Part shown: positions 1-11,719 of the stretch, piece by piece
How positions within the stretch are numbered: position 1 is the stretch's first letter
How the letters are laid out: each line of letters begins with the position of its first letter
Assembly (NCBI GenBank): GCA_025267735.1
Contig: CM046311.1
Location: 31,968,895 to 32,032,894, forward strand
Reading direction: 5' to 3'
DNA from: Mactra quadrangularis
Taxonomy: Eukaryota; Mollusca; Bivalvia; Venerida; Mactridae
DNA length: 64,000 bases
Notes under the pieces: model-generated
What the model was told of the DNA's origin: nothing
The model's input: the letters and a program-made list of their open reading frames with translations, nothing else
The model's database searches: none
Made by a program: the position numbers and the translations under genes

Positions 1-1396
1 ACTCTAACTGTCTGAAATATGTTTTGAACCACATTGTTGAAAATGTTAATCAAGTACAACACTGTATTTTTCACAATGCACAAAGGCAACATATTCTGAA
101 TGTAAATAACTAGATTTTCATCCAAATTGTTGAAAAAATGAGTGGGTGAGTGGATGGATGTATTTTGATATTTTAATCTTGGCATGGACAGCCCTGGCTT
201 TATCAAAAATTTCCGGTCAAATTATCACTTAAAGATCTGTGACGTGACGTCGAATCTCTGACTCACTGATACACCATACTTATCTTAAACGGTTTTTACA
301 TCAATTCAACATCTTAAATGTTTACCCATTCAGTTTCAGACGACGCTCGTTTATGAACAAATATAAGCGTCTTGTTGACAATGAATTGCCGATTCGCGCT
401 TAGATGTTTTCGTACTGTGCCGTTTTGCACTTGGTATTCGTAAACATTACACTGACATTTTGATAAGTATTTTTTGGTCTAAAAGCTTTTGGCTTTTGGT
501 TAGGATGGAGATGAAAATCTTAGTATCTATTTTCTATCGGAGATTTTTTATCATGGCAAGAATTCATACAGGGAGTGGAACTTTTCTAGGGGGTCCGAAA
601 TTGTCTAGGGGCGTCCGAACCTAGAATCACAATCACATTATACACATTTTGCAGAAAAAATGCAACGTATTGATAATAAAAACTACATAGCCATTAAATC
701 TATGTAAAGCACCGAAAAAAATTGCTTCATACTACTTAAAAATGACTAACAAGCAAGAAATACACTAATTGACATGTACATTTTCCAAATTCTAGGGGAG
801 TCCGGAACCCCGGACCCACTCGCTGGATCCGCCCATGTCATAGTCCTGCATTTCTTATTTAGTTTGAATCAAGTACCAAACCGAAAAAGTGATAATCAAG
901 TTTTTAGAATTCACGAGTACGCTAAATGACACCAAGCGATAAAATTTTGTAAAATAGTAATAGTAAAATAACCATAAATGTACCTATTCAATTCTCATCG
1001 TCCCTAATGGTTACGTGACGTCAGTCTGAATTAATGTGTATCGATATACAATGTAGCTAGAGCGCCATGGTAGACCTCATGAATAATTTTGTCCCGCTGA
1101 AACAGATAAAGTTACATTTTTAGAAGGCCCAGTGCAATTTGTGTCACAAACATTCATTAATTAAAATGCAATATTCTGCACGCGCTCAGATTGTAACTAT
1201 TTGGAAAAATCAAAATGGGTCAAATCGCACAGGCAGTTCAACTTCAATTGATTCACAAGCAGTGCAATTGGTCTACACAAAATGTTTTAAGTATTACACG
1301 TATTGCACGAGTGATATTTAAAGATCAACTACAATCAAATTATTCAAAAAGTGCATTCCAACAAATTACATACATAAAATCAATGTTTAAATAGTA
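1..1396. other. Upstream non-coding region
   Basis: AT-rich sequence with no convincing coding region. The short open frame at 1139-1321 has no recognisable motif. The part from about 570 to 838 ends in a C-rich stretch and GGATCCGCCCATG. A related ending (GGGTCCGCCTATG) occurs near 40475-40487, so both are probably remnants of one dispersed repeat; this is a weak inference from the endings only. Confidence 0.4.
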
Positions 1397-1774
1397 CAGT
1401 ACCCACCAAAAGTTCGGAGACATTTTCACTTTGTGGGCCTACTAAATAGTATTTATCTGAAATTTAATCACTGTTTATTTTTAAAATGTTTTTCAGTTTT
1501 GCTTTATATTTTGGTTATCATTATAATTATAACTGAGACGACAAAAATAGCTAAAAAGCTATGAATTATAAAAATAATTACAATAAACATGGTTTTGGAG
1601 GCTTTAGGATGTCAAATTCTAAATCTTAAAGATGTGATGCATACATGAAATTTGTTTTCATTTTATCGCAAACCATACTTAAATGTATAAAAAATAATGA
1701 TTCTACAAAAATAATAATCAAAATTCAATAATTGTGGTAAATATCTTTTGTCTAAAAACTTTTGGTGGGTACTA
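1397..1774. mobile_element. 378-bp MITE with TA target duplication (Tc1/mariner-like)
   Basis: Terminal inverted repeats: the left end reads CAGTACCCACCAAAAGTT, and the right end is its reverse complement except for the last base. TA dinucleotides at 1395-1396 and 1775-1776 flank the element. There is no transposase. The CAGT...CCAAAAGT-type terminus and TA target suggest a non-autonomous Tc1/mariner derivative. It lies about 200 bp before the Toll-like receptor start codon and so within its likely promoter or 5' UTR. Confidence 0.8.
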
Positions 1775-1969
1775 TATGTATTACCTTTGCGTGAACAAAA
1801 AAAAAACACAAAAAGATATTAATGAAATTGTATAGCTATTGTTAAAAGTAAACCCGGATATTTCATTATATTTAACACCTTTTCATAAGACATTCGCACA
1901 GACCTAAAATATCATTAGAGCGGGGTACATTCCTGATAGAATTATCATTTTGGATAAGATTTAGCTAAC

Positions 1970-4261
1970 ATGAAATTTTCAAAAATGTGTATATTACTTT
2001 CTTTTCTACTTCTTCAAGTGGTACTGAATATCTCCGCGATTAATTCGACGTGCAGTTTATCAAAAGAGACATATACATGTAATTATATACCAGAGGAAAT
2101 TCCTCATGGAATATTTCGTGTCAATATAAAAGATTTCATGATGGACAAGAATACTTTGACAATTCACAGTGAATTGTTTAAATCAAGAAATTGGAAAAAT
2201 GTGAAGTATTTGAAATTTGAAGACAACTATGGAAAATGGTTTAAACATATTTCTATTGAAAAAATGGCATTTAAAAAATTAGAAAAGTTAAAATATTTGG
2301 CTATCAACTCCATAAGTCATATTGATATAGATACTGATGGATTATTAGGTTTAGAAAATGTTAATATTTTAGAATTTTCCGCTTGTGAAAGGCTTAATGC
2401 TGATATTCTAATGTCAGCATTGAATGGGTCAGAGAAAGTTCCTAATTTAGAGACTCTTTTAATACCAGGACTTCATTTCAAGAATGATTCAGGTTTAACA
2501 ATTGATTCGAAATATTCCAAGGCACTGTCAGGAAAACCCCTTGCAACCGTCGATTTAAGTATGACCCGTATTGCATACTTGGACCCGAACATAATTACAG
2601 ATTTGAAACATCTGAAATTGGTGAATTTAACAAGAGCCAATATTTACCGTACGCATGGTGGTATAAATATTCCACGCGCCGATTTTAGTCGACTAGAGTT
2701 AGATCTTAGTTACACGACTGTATCAGGCGGGATTCAGTCACATGAAACGAAGATGTTAGCAAACCTTAATTATACATTTGTTGATTATTTTGGTGATTGG
2801 TCCTTAGTCGTATCGACTAGAATTCTCAATTTTACTGGATATAACAACAAAGACCTAACTATTTTTTTCTATAATGTAAAATTGTCGTCGGGTGGAAAAT
2901 TTGATACATTTACAAATCAACTAATACTCAAACTGAACAATGTAAAACGCTTTGATGTACACTTTGATTGTGACACATTTAATTTTTCATCAATAAAATA
3001 TATAGATGCGTCAGAAAATGGACTTGAATATTTTCATTCGAATATGTTTAGTTGCCTTACAAGTCTTGAACATCTTGATTTGTCAATGAACAATCTCAAT
3101 GTCATGCAAAACGAAAACACAAAACTTTTCAGCCAATCGTTAAAAGACACTAAAAGACTGCAAACTGTCAATTTAGCAGCCAATCAGTTGACGGATATAC
3201 CAGATGACTTTTTTGAAGGTAGTAAAAATCTCGTAAACATAAACCTTGCTGGAAATGGACTCACACAAGTACATTTTCAATTAGATCATCTTAAATTCCT
3301 TTCGTTTCTTGATCTATCAAATAACAATATCAAAGTTATTGATTCAAACACGATGATCCAACTTGATGCGCTGATGATAGATTTGGATCCCGATATAGTT
3401 AACGTAAGTTCTAAAACGTTTCCGTCAAGCAAAAAACGCCATTCAAAAAATAGAAAATTGATACTTACGGGCAATCCTTTGTTTTGTGGCACCTGTGAGA
3501 CATTACCTTCAATTCGTTGGTTAATTAGCACAACAATTACCGAATCAAGTCCTGATGAGTTAACATGTAAAGATGAAAGTGATACAAACATCCGTATTAC
3601 TGATGCTGTAACTGATGTACAAGAAATTTGTGAAAGGAAAATGAAGATTATTGTTATTTCAATAACAGCTTTTGTTATAAGTGTCATCTGTGCTTGTGTC
3701 GTTTTAATGATCTATTTTAAAAGAAAACAAGCACAAAAACGAATGACGCGACATAAAATAATCGATCTTCTAAAACATGACAAGAAATATTATGCAGTAT
3801 TTTTGTCGTATTCAAGTGATGATGACAACTTTGTGACTGAAAATGTTATCGAACCAATGAATGATGGTCTACAAAGAATAGTTGGAACAGAAAGGAATCT
3901 TATTTTTCAGGGTGACACAGATTACAAATGTGGTGAATATCTTCACAATGAATCGTTGAGATGTATTGAACAATGCACAGTGTTTCTGTGCGTTGTGTCC
4001 GACAGTTATTGCAATAGTGGATACTGTGTTGAGGAATTTAATCAAGCATACACGATAAGGAAACCAGTTATTTTGATGATGAAGGGCGAGGTGGATGTTG
4101 ATCTTATGACACCTGCAATGCAACTGCTGTTTCGTAATCAAGTTCGTATGCTTTGGGAGGACAAAAATGGAGAGTATAGGCTCAAGACATCTTGGGAAAA
4201 TGCTTGTGAGTCTATAATTGACATCGCAGCTAACAAGCAACGACAAACACTCCATTTTTAA
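1970..4261 (+). CDS. Toll-like receptor (LRR ectodomain, one TM helix, cytoplasmic TIR)
   Basis: A type I membrane pattern-recognition receptor of 763 residues in a single open exon. Residues 1-23 are a signal peptide. Cys28 and Cys37 resemble an N-terminal LRR cap. Diverged leucine-rich repeats follow; the clearest start at about L366, L397, L421 and L444 (LxxLxLxxNxL pattern). A single cysteine-rich C-terminal cap begins at N502-C506 (NPLFCGTC), giving a single-cysteine-cluster receptor. The membrane helix is about 559-582, and the TIR domain about 607-750 (box 1 YAVFLSYSSDD from Y608). TIR domains normally signal through adaptors such as MyD88 to NF-kB. The box 2/BB loop is unusual: it reads TDYKCGEYL, so the usual RDxxPG arginine and proline are absent and Cys654 sits at the proline position. 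W742 lies in a box 3-like segment. An in-frame stop at 1955-1957 makes M1 the first ATG. The ectodomain is short compared with vertebrate TLRs. Family assignment is firm; ligand and paralogue identity are unknown. Confidence 0.96.
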   Translation: MKFSKMCILLSFLLLQVVLNISAINSTCSLSKETYTCNYIPEEIPHGIFRVNIKDFMMDKNTLTIHSELFKSRNWKNVKYLKFEDNYGKWFKHISIEKMAFKKLEKLKYLAINSISHIDIDTDGLLGLENVNILEFSACERLNADILMSALNGSEKVPNLETLLIPGLHFKNDSGLTIDSKYSKALSGKPLATVDLSMTRIAYLDPNIITDLKHLKLVNLTRANIYRTHGGINIPRADFSRLELDLSYTTVSGGIQSHETKMLANLNYTFVDYFGDWSLVVSTRILNFTGYNNKDLTIFFYNVKLSSGGKFDTFTNQLILKLNNVKRFDVHFDCDTFNFSSIKYIDASENGLEYFHSNMFSCLTSLEHLDLSMNNLNVMQNENTKLFSQSLKDTKRLQTVNLAANQLTDIPDDFFEGSKNLVNINLAGNGLTQVHFQLDHLKFLSFLDLSNNNIKVIDSNTMIQLDALMIDLDPDIVNVSSKTFPSSKKRHSKNRKLILTGNPLFCGTCETLPSIRWLISTTITESSPDELTCKDESDTNIRITDAVTDVQEICERKMKIIVISITAFVISVICACVVLMIYFKRKQAQKRMTRHKIIDLLKHDKKYYAVFLSYSSDDDNFVTENVIEPMNDGLQRIVGTERNLIFQGDTDYKCGEYLHNESLRCIEQCTVFLCVVSDSYCNSGYCVEEFNQAYTIRKPVILMMKGEVDVDLMTPAMQLLFRNQVRMLWEDKNGEYRLKTSWENACESIIDIAANKQRQTLHF

Positions 4262-5756
4262 ATGTTTTTTTCTGTATGTATCAGCTTACATATCATCTTT
4301 ATTTGTAAAACTATCAAGAAACAATTTTAAAGCAGTAAACAATGTTCTAATAATTACAATTTTAGTCCAATCAGAGATACACACATGAAATATAGTGACA
4401 TGATCACGTAAAAGATATTGATGTGGTGTTTTAAAACCTTGTCCATTAGAGGCGGTATACTTAAATTCGTTTTTAGTTACTTTTAAATCACATTATATAG
4501 TTTTTCTTTAAATTTTCAGGAAATATAGTTTTCTTAACATTATTAATTTTGTGCACGTTTGTATTATTTTTGTTTTAAATTTCCTACACTTTGTAGGTCA
4601 GTCTGAGTTTTAGTAGTATGAATTTATATTCTTAACATTATCACGTATATATATATATATATATATATATATAACATTTTCGACACAGGAGATGACTTTA
4701 TAAATACTGAAAATATTTATTTTCTGTGAATGAGTTAGTTAAAATGGCCATCATACAAACGCTGTTGATATTGAACAATGTACATCTTACCTTTCTTTAA
4801 AAATTACTTAACAAAATTTTCATTTTATAATTTAACAAAGCAGAACAGAGCAATTGTTTTATTTTTTACGGTACATAATGTATAGATGTGGTAAAACATA
4901 TAATAACGTTCATGTAATAATAAATTAAATAAAAACAGGAATCGTGGTGTAACTGTGATGTTGGTCTAAAAGCGTGAAAATCCAACAAAATCAAATGTCA
5001 AATTTATTACATAACGTTTAGAATAATGATTAACTAACTTCAGTGTAGGTCATATAAATTACAAACAATCTTATTAGTTAACACGTGATTATATCTAAAG
5101 CAATATTAATAAAATTATCAAATGAACTGCATGTTGATGAAATGTCGACAAGGCATATCCGGTTTGTAGGATATAAGTATATTCGGATTTCAAGTTTTAT
5201 ACAAACCTAAATGCGTATGGCAATTTACTTACATAAAGCACAAAATGTGTTTATTATTTTACTAAAGAAATCTATACATACATTAATTTTAGTATTTTTT
5301 AAAACATTTAAATATTATAGAAAATGCATCCTATAAAATTAAAAAAAACATATTTCAATAACAATCTGCACATCCTGTTATTCAATATTTTAAACAAGGT
5401 TTCAAATCTTACCTACCAAAATTGTTTTGATATTTGTTTATATTTGTGAATTGGCCCTAAGTATACACGTTTGCATGTTAATGTTATTCATAGCTTTTTA
5501 AAAATATATATTTTATTTACTTTTTGTAGCTATTACTTACTAAACTCAAATATTGACATGATTTTATTATATTTGTACATATTTTTTTCATTTATGAAAT
5601 TGATTTTTTGTTTCGTATACATGCTACTTTCTTTTACAAACTGATTTTTATGCATTTTACACACACAAAAAGCAACAAAAGTCAACCCTGGTGTAATATC
5701 ATTACACTTCGGAAACAGAATTGACAAAATACGCATATGTCACAATAGATTTTGTT
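4262..5756 (+). other. 3' flank of the Toll-like receptor gene
   Basis: AT-rich sequence with no coding potential. The first clear AATAAA after the stop codon is at 4928-4933 and could be the polyadenylation signal, implying a 3' UTR of about 0.7 kb; this is inference. The rest holds only short shadow frames. Confidence 0.4.
4645..4673. repeat. (TA)n microsatellite
   Basis: An uninterrupted run of about 14 TA dinucleotides in the 3' flank of the receptor gene. Confidence 0.95.
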
Positions 5757-6190
5757 TTTGGCTCACATGAAAACAAAGTGTGCATTGTGAGCTACTGTTG
5801 GGTCTAACTGGTGCATAAAAGTGCGTATGTGAGTGTGTTCGTCCATCCGTCTGGCATCAACAATTTCTGGATAATCTTCATGTCAAAATCCATAAGTCCC
5901 AAAGTTAATTTGGTATTTAGCATTATTCGAAGGTCATTTACACAGATTCGAGAAAAAAGCCCCTAACATCGGTATGTTAAGAATTATTTTCTCTGAAACC
6001 GTAGGCCTAGCACTTTAATATTTAGCATGTTACATCACATCATAGTCTTCTACAAAGACTGTTCATATTGTGCCCCTTGGTTCAAAATTGGCATGGTTTC
6101 AAGGTTACAATTTTCATACAGCTGTATATGAAATGGTTTGTGTCAGATGCCTTTTTAGGCTACTTCCTCTCTGGTGAGTGGTCAAGAGCC
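5757..6190 (+). repeat. Diverged hairpin-headed dispersed repeat
   Basis: It opens with GCTCAC...GTGAGC, a hairpin at about 5760-5793. A variable stretch with GTCCATCCGTCTGGCATCAA follows, then text on opening, closing and pairing typical of a very abundant bivalve repeat that begins with such a hairpin and a run of CGTCCGTC words. Recognition rests on family memory and general layout. The copy is old and its right edge is uncertain. Confidence 0.5.
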
Positions 6191-7740
6191 CTAATATAAC
6201 TGTCATTATTTCTTGATATCTGTAATTACTAAACTCAAGAATATTCTTCATAAACTACAAAAACAAAAACATTTCAATGATAATGCATTTAGAAGTTTTG
6301 ATGTACAATGTATATACTTAACATCATGCATACGCTTTCTTAGTACAGAAAAGTTGAATTTTTTTATTAATTATAATATATATATTAATAATTATATATA
6401 AGGTCAGGTCCAAAAGGTTTATTTTCTTTGAATAGATACCACAAGACAACATAAGACAATTTTCTTAATAATTTTCTTAAAGTTATTTTAGTAAACTTAG
6501 CCAGTGTACATCTATGGGTCATTCAGTGAAGCTTCTTCCTTCACATTTTGCACGTTTTACTTTGTTTAAGAATTATTTCTTTACATTTATCATAATGTTT
6601 ATTTATATGCTGTATTACAGATATTTGATTAAATCTTGTAGTTGGTATGTATAAATTATGTTACAGGCAATTTGTGTCTCCGATACTTCCCTGATTGAAT
6701 TGGCCACCATTGTAATCATCCGACTGAAATGCTAATATCAAACATCCAGCTAATGTATGGGTAAATCGGGTTTCTGTTAGAGACAAATTCAACTGATAAA
6801 TAAAATAACTGTAACATTGAGATAATACAACATTAGGACAAATGCATGATACCGGCAACTCATATGCCTGAAGTTGTTATCTCTGTAAGTACGACTTGAT
6901 TTGCCTGCCAAGTGTCCATGTGTTAGATATGACTGTTAATGTCTTAAAAGATATTTTAGTGATTCTACAAAATGTCTGTCACTTTCAGGCAATTTACAAA
7001 ATGCATTAATGTTTCGACGAGTTATAAACTGTCTAAATTTATAAATTGCCTGAAACATATTTAAACATAACATAAACAATATATATGTAGTAATTATTAT
7101 GTAAATAAAATATTAATCAGTCATTTGTTAGTACTTATTGCTTTCCTTTGTGATTTTAAACCAGAATACTAAAATCAGACTTTTCTTTGAAGAAAAACCG
7201 GATCTAAAATACAGATAATGAGATTTTAGTATCATTGACGTATGAATGTTTACCCATTTAACAAATTCAAACCACTCCACTGATGAACTGCTTGGAGGTT
7301 TATCACAATTCAACATTAAACAATGTTTATTCTCAAAACCAATGTCACAACTATCATTGACTACATAGTTTTGTCATGGCATGCTTCATTTGAAGGACAT
7401 TTTAACGCAAAATCTATACTACTTTTTTGTGGAATGGATTTATTTGTGAGCAGGTTTTTGTGTACGATTAGAAAAACACAGTACCTACAATAACTTGCCA
7501 ATATAAGTGCGACAATTGGTTTTGTCTATCAATTCTTAAATATTTTTTATTCAGAATAGAAAACGAATTTATAAGTTTTAAATCAAAGAAAAAGCACAGA
7601 TTTATAAAATATAATACAAAAAGGTGGTACTTTTGATGATGTAGACACACTTTAATATCGGAGTGAGTCAGGTCATTAACCTTCTACAGACAAATGGCAG
7701 CCTCAAATGCTACATTTTCTCACACTGATACCGTTAATAT
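6191..7740. other. Non-coding region, small inverted repeat only
   Basis: No gene seen. A short fold-back pairs TTTCAGGCAATTTA (about 6984) with TAAATTGCCTGAAA (about 7040). Open frames here lack motifs. Confidence 0.4.
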
Positions 7741-8142
7741 GTTTGTTTGTTGGGTTTAACGCCGTAGCAACACATTGTATAGGCCATATAACGGCGGTCA
7801 GCCAACCTACACACTCCTCCTGGAAAGGCTAAATCTCTGGATTTAGCTGTTAACCAACTACTAAGCTCATACTTTTTTATTTAACTGACAACTGCCCTAC
7901 ATACAGTAAAGTTCCGCTATTAAGACCAGCAAAATCAATGGTCTTAATAGTGAAAAGGTCTTATTATAGAGACCATTTTGTTCACAAATTAAGCATTTGG
8001 GACTTAATAATTGTCAAAGAATCGCATGATTTTGAAAAAACAAAAGTAGTCTTAATAGCGGAACTTTACTGTAATTAAAAATCATTGGTAGGAGGAAGAA
8101 TAGTCGTAAAAATAATTTCATGACCAAGCTAGGAAAGTATGC
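7741..8142 (-). mobile_element. SINE family 1 copy, split by a MITE
   Basis: On the minus strand this is the body and 3' tail of SINE family 1. It carries the family tail (AACGCCGTAGCAACACATTG on the plus strand) and the conserved body words seen in the intact copy at 44347-44666. The tRNA-like head is lost near 8142. A 168-bp MITE sits inside (separate entry); without it the body reads continuously. Confidence 0.85.
7904..8071. mobile_element. 168-bp MITE inserted in a SINE
   Basis: Inverted ends: CAGTAAAGTTCCGCTATTAA on the left and its reverse complement (ending TTTACTG) on the right. TA flanks both sides (7902-7903 and 8072-8073). The SINE copy at 44347-44666 shows the empty site (CCCTACATAATTAAG). 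The TA target and CAGT terminus fit a Tc1/mariner or pogo-type derivative. Confidence 0.9.
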
Positions 8143-9622
8143 TAAAGAAGCTGAAACTATAGCCTACGTTTGGATTTAGAGCCGAACACTGCTAGATGTC
8201 ATATCTAAGAAGCTTGCTACTAATAAGGGCACTTATACTGTTCAACCGCGAAGTGGTCTGGCCAATAGTTAACGATCTCAAGCCGCGTCGAAAATTGAGG
8301 TAAAGTACCTCCTAAAATATCCTTGGAACAACAACACAAGGTATTTGTGCTTGTTACAGTCCGACCATATTGACCTGAGCTTGGCCGCTTTGCAAGAATA
8401 AATTAAACTCAGTATTTCAGACTATTTTTGTCTTCGTTTGTTATTCGCGCTTTATCGGAAGCTTTCGGCAAAATACAAAACAATAGATTTTGTTTTCATA
8501 AGACTAAATACTTAATACTTGTGTTTTTACCATAAACGATTGCTCCCAAAATTAAAATAACAATAACAAGTCATATTAACAAAATTGATTTATAGTCACA
8601 TAGGTTGTTATAAACATGTGTATTACCATATACACACGTACGAAAACTCACAATTTAATGTAAGTTAAGTGTGTAATTACTATAATAAGGTAGTTCAAGT
8701 TCAGGTTAATATTGTCGCACTATTATAAACTGGGAAAACAAAAAAGAAATTAAAGGTCGCTCTATTTTTTCAAGTAAACAAGCATGTTTAAGAACATTAA
8801 AAAACTCTTTCATATAACATTAGCACGTATTAAATTTAAAGCATATATTTAAAAAAGAATGTTTCATAAAATACAAACCAATTTTGCGATTTGTTACCAT
8901 TTAACGCCATTTTTACTCATATTGTTACAAGAATTGTGATCTGAATATTGTATATATGCATTAAAGATAATCAATACACATGTACAAATACTTTTACATG
9001 GATGTAGAACATTACTACAACTTCCAAATTAGAACAGACTTATTGTACTTTTCAAATGTTTTTCGCGACCAAAATACAACGAAATGAGATAACAAAGTAA
9101 CAAAACATTTATTATAAATTATCACGGATTCATAGACATTATGTTGTAAAGTAGTTATATTAACTCATACATCAAATCTAGGAAACAATAAACCAACACT
9201 TCTCATAGGGATATAGTCGATTTTGCCCTTGTCGACCTATAGACCAAATTGTGACTCCCAGTGTGACTGAAAATTGTGTATTTCCCGGGAAGATATTAAA
9301 TGTATTTTGGAAATGAATTTGACATGAATTTCGGCCATTTACACAATTATTTCTGAAATGATTATGAATAATGAGCGGGTAAATTAAAAATATTCACAGG
9401 AGTTTTTGTGACTTAAGAGACTTCGTCAGGAAATAAGTTGATTCTGGTACATTTTAGAACCTTCATAAATTTGTTTATTAGCTTATTTGAAGTAAATTTA
9501 TCCCCCAAAAATAGGTTCCCGTACTTTCAAAACAGTTACATCAATTAAAAGATGATCACATCTCCCGCCAAAATACGTCACAAACACCATATATCAGGCA
9601 GATGCATAGAAAATAGTCTGTT
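8143..9622. other. Non-coding region
   Basis: AT-rich, no gene, RNA or clear repeat recognised. Confidence 0.35.
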
Positions 9623-9690
9623 TGTTTGTTTTGGTTTTACGGCGCACCAACACAGAAGGGTCATATCGCGCCGAAAACAATTAATGACAC
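9623..9690 (-). repeat. 3' stem-loop tail of the I/Nimb-type LINE
   Basis: On the minus strand: CGGCGC, then a loop containing ATATGACC and TGTGTTGG, then GCGCCG, AAAACC and (AAAC)n. A 6-bp stem forms between CGGCGC and GCGCCG. Both SINE families end in the same loop with different stem bases. It could instead be a SINE tail fragment inserted right after the stop codon. Confidence 0.65.
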
Positions 9691-9723
9691 TATAAATTCA
9701 ATCGATATTATTTATCTTAAGCC

Positions 9724-9975
9724 CTATATTTTATTATATACATTTATTTCCTTTAAAAAGTTATGTATCGCATGTGAAAGTACAGACTCAAAAAGTTCTT
9801 TAAGTGAGTTAACCTTAAACTGTTTGTCACGGATGTATTTAAGATCCTGACAGTCAAGGAGAACGTGTTTGACATTGAAATGCTCGTCATATGGTATACA
9901 CTTAGGTGCTTCCTCTCTTTTGAGAAGATATGAATGTGTTAATCTGGTATGACCGATTCTACATCGCGTAATCAC
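9724..9975 (-). pseudogene. I/Nimb-type LINE C-terminal motif region
   Basis: The open frame has ITRCRIGHTRLTHSYLL, then CIPYDEHFNVKHVLLDC, the conserved segment after RNase H in these LINEs. The frame ends with a normal-looking stop about 40 bp before the 3' tail. Upstream the frame is broken near 9975. Confidence 0.88.
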
Positions 9976-10189
9976 TATTTGATCTCGGCGATTAGAAAAT
10001 GTTATTGATGAAGATGAATATCAAGAGTTGGCTTTAAGTCATGTAACTTATTAAATATAGCATTGTTCCACAGTGTTTGCCATTTGGACTTAATTAACGA
10101 ATTGATCGAACACTTGAAGTCACTGCTTGGTAATTTGAAATCTACTAGTTGAAGGTTTATAGATTCTTTAGCTAAAATGTCTACTTTTT

Positions 10190-11713
10190 CATTTCCATGT
10201 ATACCAATATGACTTGGTATCCAGCAGAGGTTTACTATTTTATATTTTAAAATATCATGTAATTTTAACTAGATATTTTTAATAAGCATAATGTCCGAAC
10301 TGCGATTTTTATGGTCAGTAATACAGATAGAGAATATGAAAAAATAATAAACTTGTTGTTTATACTACAGTCAATTCGCATTATCTCGACTACGCTTGAG
10401 TCGACTTTTCGTTGTCTCGATAGAAAATCGAAAGTCCCGATTTTTTCCCTTCTTTATCTATATGAAAAATGCATGTTTATCTCGATCTTTTTCTCTCGAC
10501 TTTTTCCATATCTCGATCATAATTTACGGACCAAAACGTTTGTTTTACTCTATAATCCTAATGTTTAACTCGACTAGTCAAAGATGTCATCGGCAATCTG
10601 ACGAGGTGCGAAAAACAACACGCGCCAATCAATTAGCGATCACTCTGTGAAACTGATACATAGGGGTCAATTTTAATCAACATGTCATTTAACAATAGTG
10701 AATTAACAAAGTGACAGCTTTTTGATTGACAGGTGTCACAATTAAATTAATTGAGCATCGTGGACTCTTTACTTGTTACATACGTTTTTTATGAAAAAGT
10801 ATGTATAAAAATAAAATATTAAAAAAACGAAACATCTTTTATATTCCTATATTTATTCAATTTCGTTTTTAGTTGATCGATATGTTTATACTCAATTTTA
10901 AAGCATACTCTTAATAACTAAAATTAATCACTCCACGTGCTTCAGAAAAATGCCGGTCGGGCATACAGTTGTTAACAACTTGATTATATCTGTTACTACT
11001 CAATTTTACTTAGTGATCTTCTTTGTGTGTCGTTAGCAAGACGCGGCAATGATAGATTGCTGAACATCTAAGAAAAGCCGACATTGCGTGAGTTGTATGG
11101 CGATCAATGACGTCACAACACGCGTAGACACACCCAGGCTTAAATATTTAATATAAAATTGTTGACTGGCTACAAATTGTCAAATAAATATACGCTCGAT
11201 AAGTTTGCTTCATCGAGATATAGTCTGTGTAAAATTAGAAATCAAAAGTAGATTTTCGGAAAATACGCGAATTGTTTTTATAACTCGTCGAGACGAAACA
11301 GCGTCAGAGTGAACATACAACACAACAACTTGGAGTACATTTGTGATATAAATAGTAAATCCCTTTTTACAGTTGTAATAAAGCAATTATTGTAAACTAC
11401 ACGCTCTGAACAGGTAAAAAGTGCTACTGAAGACCTCAAACTTACCTCCCTTCATAAGTTTTGTTTATCTCGACTATTCGTTATCTCGACTATTTTTCAA
11501 CAGTCCCAAATAAGTCGAGATAACGAGAATTGACTGACTTGATATGTACGTTAAAGCAATATCTATTGCTTTTATTTCGGCAGTTAATGCCGGTGCTTTG
11601 TCAGGCAGTCGCATTCTTGCAACAAAAGAGTTTCCGTATGCGGCACAACCAACTTTGTTTTCATCTTTGGAACCGACGGTAAATAAATGAGTACAATCTT
11701 TGTATTTTTCCAA
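10190..11713 (-). pseudogene. LINE RNase H domain, split by a 1.17-kb element
   Basis: The first half at 11713-11537 reads LFTVGSKDENKVGCAAYGNS, with Val (codon 11675-11677) in place of the first catalytic Asp of the usual TDGS. It continues to TAEIKAIDIALTYISS and is cut. The second half, from 10367 down, carries the later RNase H motif CWIPSHIGIHGNEKVD. Loss of the first catalytic Asp and the insertion would abolish activity. Confidence 0.82.
10368..11536. mobile_element. 1.17-kb inverted-repeat element in RNase H (pogo-like?)
   Basis: Ends are CAGTCAATTCGCATTATCTC and, inverted, CAGTCAATTCTCGTTATCTC, followed by more TCGAGATAA words on each side. TA precedes the left end (10366-10367); the right flank reads AC, consistent with loss of one base of the TA duplication. 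No transposase was found. The CAGT terminus with TA target fits a pogo/Tc1-mariner non-autonomous element. Confidence 0.75.
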
Positions 11714-11719
11714 GACGTT

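Noticed and set aside
3286..4255. Minus-strand frames of 128-133 codons inside the receptor gene
   Set aside because: No motifs; antisense to the LRR/TIR coding sequence.
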